The position numbers and the translations under genes were made by a program. From Candidatus Gastranaerophilales bacterium (lineage in GTDB: Bacteria; Cyanobacteriota; Vampirovibrionia; Gastranaerophilales; Gastranaerophilaceae), in the NCBI GenBank assembly GCA_944322625.1, contig CALUPN010000003.1, positions 1 through 54,817 on the forward strand: DNA of 54,817 nucleotides. The letters are read 5' to 3'. Under the pieces are notes generated by a model. The model did not search any database. It was given only the letters and a program-made list of their open reading frames with translations, and was not told where the DNA came from. Position 1 is the first letter of the stretch. Each line of letters begins with the position of its first letter. This document shows, in pieces, positions 25,799-33,647 of this stretch.

Positions 25799-27160
25799 AT
25801 GAAAATTGAAGCTATTCGGAGTAAAAATATTTGTTTTAGTGCAGGCCAGGTAAGAGTTTTTTCTGATTTTGACAGAACATTTCTGCCATCTTCGCATAGT
25901 GATTTTGTAAAAAAACCGGATTATAAATTCGTGAAATCCTTGCAGGAATATTTCAAAGATTTTATGAATTTTCTGGATAAGACCGGTAAAGATTTGAACT
26001 TTACAATTACAACAGGCCGTACATTCGGGGAATTTAAGTCTATGGCAGAGATTGCAAGAAAACGGGGCTTTAAAATGCCTCTGCCGGACAGCTTAATTGC
26101 TAAAAACGGAAGCGACGAATATTTAAGAGCCGGTGATGACAAGACTTTCTACAATGGTGGTGCATTTCCTTTCAGTTATGATGTAACAAATAAAGAAAAA
26201 GAAAAACAAATTGAAAAACTCTCGGGCTGGAATGGCAAGGAGGTAAAAGAGTTTTTGTATAGAATATTCCATTCGCATAATTTAACCGTTATTGAGGCTG
26301 ATTCTGAGCACAGAAGTGCAGAATACGGTTCCGGAGCTTTATTTAACATACCGGAAACGGAGGCCGAGAATACAATAGGACTTAGAAGAGACGGGAATTT
26401 AAAAGCATATATAGCATATCCTTGCCGCGAAACAGCTCAACTGCGTAAAGAAATAGCAGAAGAATTTAGGAAGCATCGCATTCAATACATTGAAAAACAC
26501 GATAAAATAAGACGAGAGCGGAATCTTTTTGCGTATGAACCGAGGATTTCATCTGATACAGGTTTAACTAAACTTTATGACGCAAAAGAAGGTGTAATAT
26601 CGGCAAAAAAGAATAATAATCTTGCTATTGTATCAGGTAATGGCTCAAATGACTTTGAAATGCTAAATCCGGCAGAATACCTTATCGAATTTATTGAGGA
26701 TAAAGCTTTGCGCTCAAGGATTAAAGAAAAAATTAATAATCCGGAAGCTGTTATAGAAGAATTGGATGCATCTCCCGAGCTTACTAAAATATATCAAAAA
26801 ATGCCTTTCATAGGTATAATTGTTAAAGATAAGAATGAGCACGGTATATATGAAAAATTAGCTCCTTTTACTGAAGGTAAATACAAGAAATTAATTGTTA
26901 CAGAACAATTTAAGCTAAAAGACGGAATAGAAGATGCAATAAAACTTTATTGCAAGCAAAATCCCGATTATGAAAAAAATCTTTCTTCTGATATAAAGAG
27001 GGTTGTAGACACAAATTGTAATAGCGGCGGCAATAACGGCGGAGATGCGCCCGAGAAATCCAATTTGTGGAAATATTTTATAGCAGGCGGAGGGATACTG
27101 CTTGCAGGAAGCGGGATTTACATTTACCATAGAAACAAAAAAATACCGGATAATAGATAA
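25799..27160 (+). CDS. HAD-superfamily hydrolase with a C-terminal membrane anchor
   Basis: 453 residues. The HAD motif I is Asp23-x-Asp25-x-Thr27 (FSDFDRTFLP); ITTGRTFGEF near 65 fits motif II, and VSGNGSNDFEML near 280 fits the acidic motif IV of the Cof/sucrose-phosphatase-like branch. A long C-terminal extension with a Ser/Gly/Asn linker ends in one membrane helix (YFIAGGGILLAGSGIYIYH), an unusual tail for this family. The ATG at 25799 is preferred to the GTG 6 nt earlier; neither has a good ribosome-binding site. The N-terminus has a Phe-Ser-Ala-Gly motif (13-16) like other proteins here. The substrate is unknown. Confidence 0.8.
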   Translation: MKIEAIRSKNICFSAGQVRVFSDFDRTFLPSSHSDFVKKPDYKFVKSLQEYFKDFMNFLDKTGKDLNFTITTGRTFGEFKSMAEIARKRGFKMPLPDSLIAKNGSDEYLRAGDDKTFYNGGAFPFSYDVTNKEKEKQIEKLSGWNGKEVKEFLYRIFHSHNLTVIEADSEHRSAEYGSGALFNIPETEAENTIGLRRDGNLKAYIAYPCRETAQLRKEIAEEFRKHRIQYIEKHDKIRRERNLFAYEPRISSDTGLTKLYDAKEGVISAKKNNNLAIVSGNGSNDFEMLNPAEYLIEFIEDKALRSRIKEKINNPEAVIEELDASPELTKIYQKMPFIGIIVKDKNEHGIYEKLAPFTEGKYKKLIVTEQFKLKDGIEDAIKLYCKQNPDYEKNLSSDIKRVVDTNCNSGGNNGGDAPEKSNLWKYFIAGGGILLAGSGIYIYHRNKKIPDNR

Positions 27161-27171
27161 TATCCGGTATT
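27142..27171 (-). terminator. Terminator overlapping the 3' end of the HAD gene
   Basis: AATACCGGATA and TATCCGGTATT form a perfect 11-bp stem. On the minus strand it is followed by seven T, so it ends transcription of the 137-aa gene; it includes the stop codon of the convergent HAD gene. Confidence 0.75.
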
Positions 27172-27208
27172 GTAAGTTTATAGAAAAAAGATAAAGGAGG
27201 AGGAAAAA

Positions 27209-27622
27209 TTACATATCGTATACAAAGTTTTGACCTGTAGTGTTTTCCGCAGCTTCCTGCCTCATAGCCTGGGATGCGAAGAACATTTGTTTTGCATAAC
27301 TCTGAATTTCAGTGTTATAAACTCTCTGGTCAAATATATTTTCGTACTTTTCAAGATAATCGCCAATCGGATTAACAACATCTGTAAGCAGTCCCATTGC
27401 AGTATCCGCAAACTGTTTAAGAGCTCTTTCTCCGATACCGAGTTCGGCCATTTTTTCAGACAAAGTTAATGTCAAAAGTCCGCTCTGCTGCACTGCCTGT
27501 TCAGCTTGTTGCTCAAGCCTTTGTTCCATTTTTTCTTCGGCAGCTGCGTGCTGTTTAGTCGGATCATAGGTCTGGGTTTTATACGTTTGTAAAAAATTGT
27601 TCAGATTAAATGTTTCTGCCAT
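27209..27622 (-). CDS. Small Gln-rich helical protein in the sigma-28 regulon (137 aa)
   Basis: Family not recognised. The sequence is helical throughout: a Gln/Glu-rich stretch (AAAEEKMEQRLEQQAEQAVQ, about 27-46), an amphipathic middle (ALKQFADTAMGLLTDVV) and an Ala/Gln-rich tail ending FVYDM. No signal or membrane helix is seen. Upstream at 27651-27677 is an exact sigma-28 promoter, so expression should accompany flagellar genes. A chaperone, secreted flagellar accessory or chemotaxis adaptor are possibilities I cannot separate. AAAGGAT precedes the ATG. It is a single-gene unit with a terminator. Confidence 0.75.
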   Translation of the reverse strand: MAETFNLNNFLQTYKTQTYDPTKQHAAAEEKMEQRLEQQAEQAVQQSGLLTLTLSEKMAELGIGERALKQFADTAMGLLTDVVNPIGDYLEKYENIFDQRVYNTEIQSYAKQMFFASQAMRQEAAENTTGQNFVYDM

Positions 27623-27650
27623 ATCCTTTGCCCTATTCTTTGTATTAATG

Positions 27651-27677
27651 TTATCGGCATTTTTTTCAAAAACTTTA
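27651..27677 (-). promoter_or_regulatory. Sigma-28 (FliA) promoter of the 137-aa gene
   Basis: On the minus strand: TAAAGTTT, an 11-nt spacer, GCCGATAA, which is the exact consensus. An AT-rich tract with TGTAAAGAATTGTAAAAA upstream is shared with the promoter at 39706-39732. Confidence 0.88.
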
Positions 27678-27705
27678 GGGTTTTGGATAAAATTTTTACA
27701 ATTCT

Positions 27706-28713
27706 TTACATTAATCCTGTTTTTGTTTTCTGTACGGCTGTCTGGCCGCTGAACACTTGATTAAGAATAGTAAACCGACCGCTGTGGACGGGTTCTTTTA
27801 TTATTCTTGCAGAAGTATTTGTTAAAACTATTTGGTTTTGAACACATTCAAATTTATTACTTATAAATTCTTGTTCATATTTTTCCCCGAGCTGTGTATA
27901 TTTTTTTGTTTTAACAAAGAGCTTAAACTCTTTAGTACGTTTTGCTATTTTGCTTTGCGCAAAACCTATTATTGCTTCAAGGTTAACATCTGTCCAGGAA
28001 GATTGGACAATATCTAAAATATAATTCTCATTATCAGAAGTTGTAACAGATAAGTAACAAAGAATATTTTTTGATTTTTTATCTTCCACGACATATTTGT
28101 ATTCACTAAAATATGATAGCCCTTTTAGAAAAAGTTCTTTAAATTCTTTTGCATCTTTACTCAAAAGCGGCCTGATATGCGGCAGCAAAGACTCATTATA
28201 TAAAGCGGAAACCGTAGGAGAATCAGAATTCCTGAACTCTCTGAAATCTTTCGGGTTAAAAGAGTAGTGCACATCTCCTATTTTCCAAAGTTTCTCATAA
28301 GAAATCTGACTGAACCCGCATTTTGAAACAAACATCCTGAGAAGCTCCGGCATATAATCATCAACTCTTACAACAAAAGAAAAAGCCCCCATTGCCTTAT
28401 ACTTGGAAACTACAAACTGTACCAATTCACTTGCATCTTCATAACAATTTTCTTCAAAAAACAATCTTTGAATTTCCATTTTCCTCATAGGACATCTTGA
28501 AGGTGCAACCGTTATAAGCCCTTTTATTTCTTTTTTATCTTTTAAAACATAAGTTTCCGGAAGAAATTTAAATCTTAGAGGCAGCAGATGATGCAGAGGG
28601 ATAAAAGGATTAAACATTATGTTATTAATATACGTATCTCTGTTATTAAGAAACGATATCATCTCCTGCATATTCTTTTTATCAAAATAATAAAGCTTTC
28701 TAATCTTTCTCAT
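27706..28713 (-). CDS. Acetyltransferase-like protein (possible tandem GNAT fold)
   Basis: About 335 residues, cytoplasmic. Two stretches look GNAT-like: residues about 55-140 (PETYVLKDKKEIKGLITVAP ... FSFVVRVDDYMPELLRMFVSKCGF) and about 150-290 (EYKYVVEDKKSKNILCYLSV ... QEFISNKFECVQ), the pattern of 'self-description, then C-terminal xxGF' typical of N-acetyltransferases. No acetyl-CoA loop (Q/RxxGxG/A) is clear, so the function may be non-catalytic. The ATG at 28711-28713 sits 6 nt after a TATAAT box with no Shine-Dalgarno, indicating a leaderless mRNA. It is divergent from glgC. Confidence 0.6.
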   Translation of the reverse strand: MRKIRKLYYFDKKNMQEMISFLNNRDTYINNIMFNPFIPLHHLLPLRFKFLPETYVLKDKKEIKGLITVAPSRCPMRKMEIQRLFFEENCYEDASELVQFVVSKYKAMGAFSFVVRVDDYMPELLRMFVSKCGFSQISYEKLWKIGDVHYSFNPKDFREFRNSDSPTVSALYNESLLPHIRPLLSKDAKEFKELFLKGLSYFSEYKYVVEDKKSKNILCYLSVTTSDNENYILDIVQSSWTDVNLEAIIGFAQSKIAKRTKEFKLFVKTKKYTQLGEKYEQEFISNKFECVQNQIVLTNTSARIIKEPVHSGRFTILNQVFSGQTAVQKTKTGLM

Positions 28714-28719
28714 AACCAA

Positions 28720-28725
28720 ATTATA
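28720..28725 (-). promoter_or_regulatory. -10 box of a second leaderless transcript
   Basis: TATAAT, then TTGGTT, then the ATG of the acetyltransferase-like gene: the same 6-nt gap as at the uracil-DNA glycosylase gene. Confidence 0.55.
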
Positions 28726-28805
28726 GCATAGACAAATATACCATTCTAAAGAATGATTTCAATAATGATTAAAATCTGCTACACTAATAAAAGTTAGGAG
28801 GTTAT

Positions 28806-30044
28806 ATGTCGATAGATGACGCATTGGTAATGATTTTAGCCGGCGGCGAGGGAAAGAGACTTCATCCGCTTACACAGGACAGGGCAAAACCGGCAGTACC
28901 CTTTGGCGGAAGGTATAGAATTATTGATTTTGTTTTAAACAATTTTATTAATTCCGGTTTTTACAAGATAAAAGTTTTAACCCAGTATAAATCAGACTCT
29001 TTGAACAAACATATAACCCGCGGCTGGGCTTTATCTCCGTTTTTAAACCAGTATGTTGATCTGGTTCCTGCCCAGATGCGAACCGGAGGAACATGGTATC
29101 AGGGAACGGCTGATGCTGTATTTCAAAACGCGTTTCATATAAAAGATGAAGATCCTGACTATGTATGTGTATTTGGAGGCGACCATATTTATAAGATGGA
29201 TGTGAGACAAATGCTAAGGTTCCACAAATCTAATTATGCGGATTTAACCATTTCTGCTATTCCTATTCCCATAGTTGATGCACATGAGTTTGGCATAATC
29301 GAAGTTGATGATAACTGGCGCCTGACAGGTTTTGTTGAAAAACCGCAGACGCCGCCTAAGCCAATGCCAAACAGACCGGATATGTGCCTTGCTTCTATGG
29401 GAAACTATATCTTCAACAAAGAAATTTTATTAAATGCACTTGAAGAGGATTCTAAAATTGAGGGTTCTAACCATGATTTCGGGAAAAATGTTATCCCTAT
29501 GCTTTTAAATCAGGGGAAGCGGGTTTATATTTACAACTTTAGCGACAATGACTTCCCCGGAATGACAGAAAAAGAGAAGGGTTACTGGAGAGATGTAGGC
29601 TGTATTGACGCTTACTGGCAGGCAAATATGGATTTATTGGATTATGAGCCGGAATTAAACCTTTATTCAAAAGAGTGGCCGATTAGAACATTTAATTACA
29701 ACTACCCTCCCGCAAAATTCATCTGGCAGGAAGGTGACAGAGTCGGTATGGCTACAAATTCTATGGTCTCGGAAGGATGTATTGTATCCGGAGGAATGCT
29801 TTCAAGATGCATATTATCTCCAAAAGTCAAGATTAACAGCTACTCGCAAGTTTCTGACAGTATTTTAATGGAAAATGTTAATGTTGGAAGATACTCTGAA
29901 ATCAGAAAAGCTATTATTGATAAGAATGTCGATATCCCGCCATATACAAAAATCGGGGTTAATAAAGAAGAAGATTTAGCGCGCGGGTTTTATGTCTCGG
30001 ATGGCGGTGTAACTGTTGTGCCTAAAAATGCAAGATTATCTTAA
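28806..30044 (+). CDS. glgC: Glucose-1-phosphate adenylyltransferase
   Basis: Makes ADP-glucose from glucose-1-phosphate and ATP, the committed step of bacterial glycogen synthesis. The 412-residue protein opens with the nucleotidyltransferase signature LAGGEGKRLHPLTQDRAKPA and GGRYRIIDFVLNNFINSG; WYQGTADAVFQN and FGGDHIYKMD follow. A C-terminal left-handed beta-helix (about 300-400, with GCIVSGGMLSRCILSP) completes it. AGGAGG lies 7 nt before the ATG. No other glg genes are adjacent. It is preceded by a TACACT -10-like box near 28780. Confidence 0.96.
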   Translation: MSIDDALVMILAGGEGKRLHPLTQDRAKPAVPFGGRYRIIDFVLNNFINSGFYKIKVLTQYKSDSLNKHITRGWALSPFLNQYVDLVPAQMRTGGTWYQGTADAVFQNAFHIKDEDPDYVCVFGGDHIYKMDVRQMLRFHKSNYADLTISAIPIPIVDAHEFGIIEVDDNWRLTGFVEKPQTPPKPMPNRPDMCLASMGNYIFNKEILLNALEEDSKIEGSNHDFGKNVIPMLLNQGKRVYIYNFSDNDFPGMTEKEKGYWRDVGCIDAYWQANMDLLDYEPELNLYSKEWPIRTFNYNYPPAKFIWQEGDRVGMATNSMVSEGCIVSGGMLSRCILSPKVKINSYSQVSDSILMENVNVGRYSEIRKAIIDKNVDIPPYTKIGVNKEEDLARGFYVSDGGVTVVPKNARLS

Positions 30045-30132
30045 CATTTGGTAATAAAAAGCAATTTTTTTGAATAAAAATACTTTATATAATTAGGGAA
30101 AAGATTAAGTTAATTATATAGGGGTTTTGACT

Positions 30133-30579
30133 ATGTCAACAGTAAGTGCAGTTACAAATCCGGCGCACAACACAAACAAATTATCAACACTTAAGAAAAG
30201 TCTGGGATTAGGCGGACTTATGACTGCAGGTTTTTGTGTATTTGATTTTTTGAGCGTGCCTGGGGCTTTTAAGCTTGATTATAATACCGAAGGAGAAAAA
30301 GTTGAAGGAACAAATTGGAAATCAGGCTTTAAAGAACTCGGCAAATCCACGTTAAAATGTTTAAGTTATCTTGCAGTACCGGCCTTGATTGCAGGTGCAG
30401 TTGCCAGCTCCGGTCCTCTTATTGCAGTACTCGGAGGAGCCGCTGCAATCGGTTCAACATTTGGGTTAGGTTCGCTTTTTGACAAATTGCTTCCCGAAGA
30501 ACAAAAACTAGTTGCTGAAGCCTGTGAGAAAAAAGGCATAGATATTAACCAAGGCAATATGAAAAAATACCTAGCGTAA
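30133..30579 (+). CDS. Small membrane protein of unknown function (148 aa)
   Basis: Not recognised. Two hydrophobic stretches are visible: SLGLGGLMTAGFCVFDFLSV (about 20-39) and CLSYLAVPALIAGAVASSGP with GGAAAIGSTFGLGSL (about 76-117), the latter Gly/Ala-rich as in glycine-zipper proteins. The C-terminus is soluble (EEQKLVAEACEKKGIDINQG). I chose the ATG at 30133 over the TTG 6 nt before because GGGG sits 8 nt upstream. Its promoter region shares a box of about 38 bp (GCAATTTTTTTGAA ... ACTTTATATA) with 42411-42450. Confidence 0.7.
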   Translation: MSTVSAVTNPAHNTNKLSTLKKSLGLGGLMTAGFCVFDFLSVPGAFKLDYNTEGEKVEGTNWKSGFKELGKSTLKCLSYLAVPALIAGAVASSGPLIAVLGGAAAIGSTFGLGSLFDKLLPEEQKLVAEACEKKGIDINQGNMKKYLA

Positions 30580-30711
30580 CTCTTTATTCTTATCTTCTTC
30601 AACCCAGACAAGTGTTATAGGCAAAGGTATCGTTCCAAAAGGATTTGAGACGGCTTTGTCATACTTATTTATTTTTCTGTTAACTAATTTAAAGAAACTT
30701 TTTAACTTCAT
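30571..30711 (-). CDS. Small hypothetical ORF downstream of surE (46 aa)
   Basis: A minus-strand ATG ORF of 46 codons: a basic N-terminus (MKLKSFFKLVNRKINKYDKA) and a hydrophobic middle (GTIPLPITLVWVEE). There is no Shine-Dalgarno. It overlaps the end of the convergent 148-aa gene by 9 bp and lies 94 bp past the surE stop. The composition looks protein-like, but support is weak. Confidence 0.3.
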   Translation of the reverse strand: MKLKSFFKLVNRKINKYDKAVSNPFGTIPLPITLVWVEEDKNKELR

Positions 30712-30804
30712 ATTTATATGATTGCATTTGCGCTATCCATATAAATCGTCCTAAACGGTTAATTAAGATTTTATATATAAGTCAAAAGTTCTACTCTTAT
30801 CCGG

Positions 30805-31596
30805 TTAAAACCAATTACAGAGATTCTCTCTGCATAAATCGTTTCCCAATTCTTGTAAAATGTTTGTTCTTGTCATTTCATAAGTAACAGGTGTTATAGA
30901 AATCTTATTGTTCCTGACGGCAGCAATATCAGTCGAAGCATCCTCAGGCTCGTTTATTAATTCCCCCGCCATCCAGTAATAAACTTTACCTCTGGGGTCA
31001 ATTCTTTTTTCATAAGCATCCGTAAACATCCGGCTTCCGAGCTCAGTTGCCGCAACGCCGCCGATATCTTCCTTATCAAGTCCGGGAATATTTATATTTA
31101 ATATCGTTTTTGACGGAAACTTTGAAAGAGTAATTTTGTTTAATAAATCAGCCACAAATTCCGCAGCAACTTTAAAAGATTCATACTCCGTACTCATACT
31201 TGCTAAAGAGGTTGCAATACTCGGATACCCCATCATAGCACCTTCCATAGCACAGCTTACCGTACCTGAATAAAGAATATCCGCCCCCAGATTAGGCCCG
31301 TGATTTATACCGGATATGACTAAATCAGGAAGCTCATCTCCGGATAAAATCGCATTTATGGCGAGCTTTACGCAATCACCGGGCGTTCCTGTAGTCATCC
31401 AGCATCGTTTTGCACCGTATTTAGCATCAACTTCTTCCACCCTTAACGGGGTTTGTAAAGTCAAAGAATGCCCGGCAGCACTTCTTTCTCTATCCGGTGC
31501 TACAACATATACATCGTGCATCGGAGAAAGAGCCTCTATTAATGCTCTTATTCCGTTTGCTAAAATCCCGTCATCGTTTGATACTAATATTTTCAT
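30805..31596 (-). CDS. surE: 5'/3'-nucleotidase SurE
   Basis: Metal-dependent survival protein that dephosphorylates nucleoside monophosphates. The 263-residue protein has the family opening KILVSNDDGILANGIRALIE with the metal-binding Asp pair (residues 8-9), VVAPDRERSAAGHSLTL, TGTPGDCVKLAI and DLVISGINHGPNLGADILYSGTV. Length is normal. GAGAGG precedes the ATG. It is a single gene, divergent from the 556-aa membrane protein across a 370-bp gap. Confidence 0.95.
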   Translation of the reverse strand: MKILVSNDDGILANGIRALIEALSPMHDVYVVAPDRERSAAGHSLTLQTPLRVEEVDAKYGAKRCWMTTGTPGDCVKLAINAILSGDELPDLVISGINHGPNLGADILYSGTVSCAMEGAMMGYPSIATSLASMSTEYESFKVAAEFVADLLNKITLSKFPSKTILNINIPGLDKEDIGGVAATELGSRMFTDAYEKRIDPRGKVYYWMAGELINEPEDASTDIAAVRNNKISITPVTYEMTRTNILQELGNDLCRENLCNWF

Positions 31597-31968
31597 TAAA
31601 ACCTCTCTTTTACAACTGCCTTGTACGCAAAATATTATATCATTTTTAATTTACAAAATGAATAATTCAGATAATTTGCAAAACAAGATACACACTATCG
31701 CTTTATATATTTAAAATCTTTACAAAAATTTACAAAAATTTTCCCTTGATTTTCATGCCTTTTTTTGTCCGCAGTATTACCACCGCCAAACTTTATAAAG
31801 AGTTTTTTGCATGATTACTTTTAAATATCCATACATTAAAAAAATATTCAAAAATTTATCTTTACATTTTCTTTACAAACGTCTTTTTGATGGCAATTTT
31901 TATTTTTACGGACTTTTAAATATATATCCAAGCTGATATAATCGGCTTATATAGAAAAGTATATGTGT
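31597..31968. other. AT-rich intergenic stretch with no gene seen
   Basis: No ORF with a ribosome-binding site, no tRNA-like or riboswitch-like fold. TATAAT at 31937-31942 is the likely -10 of the gene starting at 31969. A TTTACAAAAATTTACAAAAA run near 31720 resembles AT tracts upstream of several other genes in the window. Confidence 0.6.
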
Positions 31969-33636
31969 ATGATAAACAAAATCGGTGTAGACAGTACTAG
32001 CAGAATAAATAGCCCGCAAGCCCGTAAAAAGCAAGAGGAGAAAAATCCGAGTTTTAAGGGTTTGGGAGCTGTTGTGCTGCAAGGTTTTCAGATGTGTGAA
32101 AGAATGCCGATGGTTAACGTTACCGTTATTGATATGCTGTCGGCAATTTTACCGAGAACTATTGTTGAATCTATGACCAATTGGTTTGCCGGATTTGAAG
32201 CTTTCAGAAGGGAATCCTCAGGGCTTGTTGTTAACTGCTTAATCCCAAGTCTTGTAACATTAGGTATTGCAAAATGCATTAATCCCGCTTTTATGCCTAA
32301 AGGTGTTAATATGTCACGCTGCTGGGCAGACAGCTCTTTGATAAATAAAGCTGCCGAATATTATGCCAACGCAACTTCAGAAGATAAAACCGCGGAAGCA
32401 ATGAAAAATATTCTCGGAAATATAGAAGGATATGACGGAAAAAACCATATAAAATTTAAAGATGTTTTAAAAGAAGATATTGATAAATACGCAAAACAAT
32501 TGGCAGAAATTTCTCGACATCAGAATAAAGATGATTCTTTTGTTAAAAGAACAGCAAAGTGGTTCAGAACTACGTTCGGAAATGAGAAAAAAACTGTTAA
32601 TCCAGTTAATGGTATAGTTTCATCAATAATAGAAAAAACGCACGTTGCCGAAAATATTAAATTGACAGATTCTAAAGGTTCCGTTAATGCAGCTTCCGTA
32701 GAAACACTGTTAAAAGATACGGTTAAATTTTATAAGGAATTCCAAAAAAGCGATAACAACTTAAATATAGCAGATTTTGCAAAACAGAGTAAAAAACTTG
32801 TAAAAACAAAGAGTCTGGCAGGTTTAGCCGTGATTTTACCTCTTGCAATTTCAATGCAATATATTAACCGATGGATTACATGCAAAATCTCAGGAGTTAA
32901 AGGTGCTCCTATTTATGATGATTTCGGTAAAAATAAAAATACCGTAGAGCAAAATCCGGAAGCACAAAAAGGACTATTAAAACAAAAAATAATTTCAATC
33001 TCATCTATGGTAGGTACAGCTCTTCTTTCAATGATGAAAAAACCGAGTATGAATATGCTTGAGTTTAAAGGAATGTTTCCGACTATGGATCAGGCAAGAA
33101 TTATTTCAACCGCAACTTTTGCTTCCCGTATGGCAGCTGCGGAAGATAAAAATGAGTTAGCAGAAGCAACCGTAAGAGACATTGCAACTTTCTCAAGCCT
33201 TTATTTCCTTGGAGATTATGCGGCAAAAGCAGCAGCTACCATTATACAAAAAAGAACCGGAGTTGTTCTTTTAAATGAACCGAAGAAGCCTGATAAAAAT
33301 GCTAACAAACTTCAAAAATTCTGGCACTGGGTCAAAGATGTCAATATAAAATCTTCAGAAGAAGTTGTCGGAAAAACGGAAAAAGAACTAAAGCGGGCAA
33401 TAAATCTTCGTTCTGCTTGCCAAGCCGCCAACCTTGGTGTATCATTAGCATTGTTAGGGATTATTATTCCGATATTCACAAGAAAAAGTACAAAGAAAAA
33501 ACATGAACAAGCTCTCAAGCTTGCTCAGGAAAATGCACAGACAAAAGCCGAAAATCAAGCTCCGGTACATACTCCTCTTAATGTGCAATATTCAACATTA
33601 ACGCAAGGATTCCGGGCAAATAAGAAAACTGCATGA
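31969..33636 (+). CDS. Membrane protein of unknown function, paralogue A (555 aa)
   Basis: Not recognised, but clearly related to the next gene: MLEFKGMFPTMDQARIIS ... RMAAAEDKNELAEATVRDI aligns with the neighbour's KMSFTGKMPTINQLKGVY ... RILSARDKDELREVLTKD. Hydrophobic segments lie near 80-105, 285-305 (LAGLAVILPLAISMQYI), 340-360, 405-420 and 495-515 (LGVSLALLGIIIPIF), separated by Lys/Glu-rich soluble blocks. The N-terminus is polar with NPSFKG (27-31). ATG at 31969 or the ATG 6 nt earlier are both possible. Its stop overlaps the first possible start of the neighbour (ATGA), so the pair is cotranscribed and probably works together. Confidence 0.75.
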   Translation: MINKIGVDSTSRINSPQARKKQEEKNPSFKGLGAVVLQGFQMCERMPMVNVTVIDMLSAILPRTIVESMTNWFAGFEAFRRESSGLVVNCLIPSLVTLGIAKCINPAFMPKGVNMSRCWADSSLINKAAEYYANATSEDKTAEAMKNILGNIEGYDGKNHIKFKDVLKEDIDKYAKQLAEISRHQNKDDSFVKRTAKWFRTTFGNEKKTVNPVNGIVSSIIEKTHVAENIKLTDSKGSVNAASVETLLKDTVKFYKEFQKSDNNLNIADFAKQSKKLVKTKSLAGLAVILPLAISMQYINRWITCKISGVKGAPIYDDFGKNKNTVEQNPEAQKGLLKQKIISISSMVGTALLSMMKKPSMNMLEFKGMFPTMDQARIISTATFASRMAAAEDKNELAEATVRDIATFSSLYFLGDYAAKAAATIIQKRTGVVLLNEPKKPDKNANKLQKFWHWVKDVNIKSSEEVVGKTEKELKRAINLRSACQAANLGVSLALLGIIIPIFTRKSTKKKHEQALKLAQENAQTKAENQAPVHTPLNVQYSTLTQGFRANKKTA

Positions 33637-33647
33637 AAGTAAATTTT

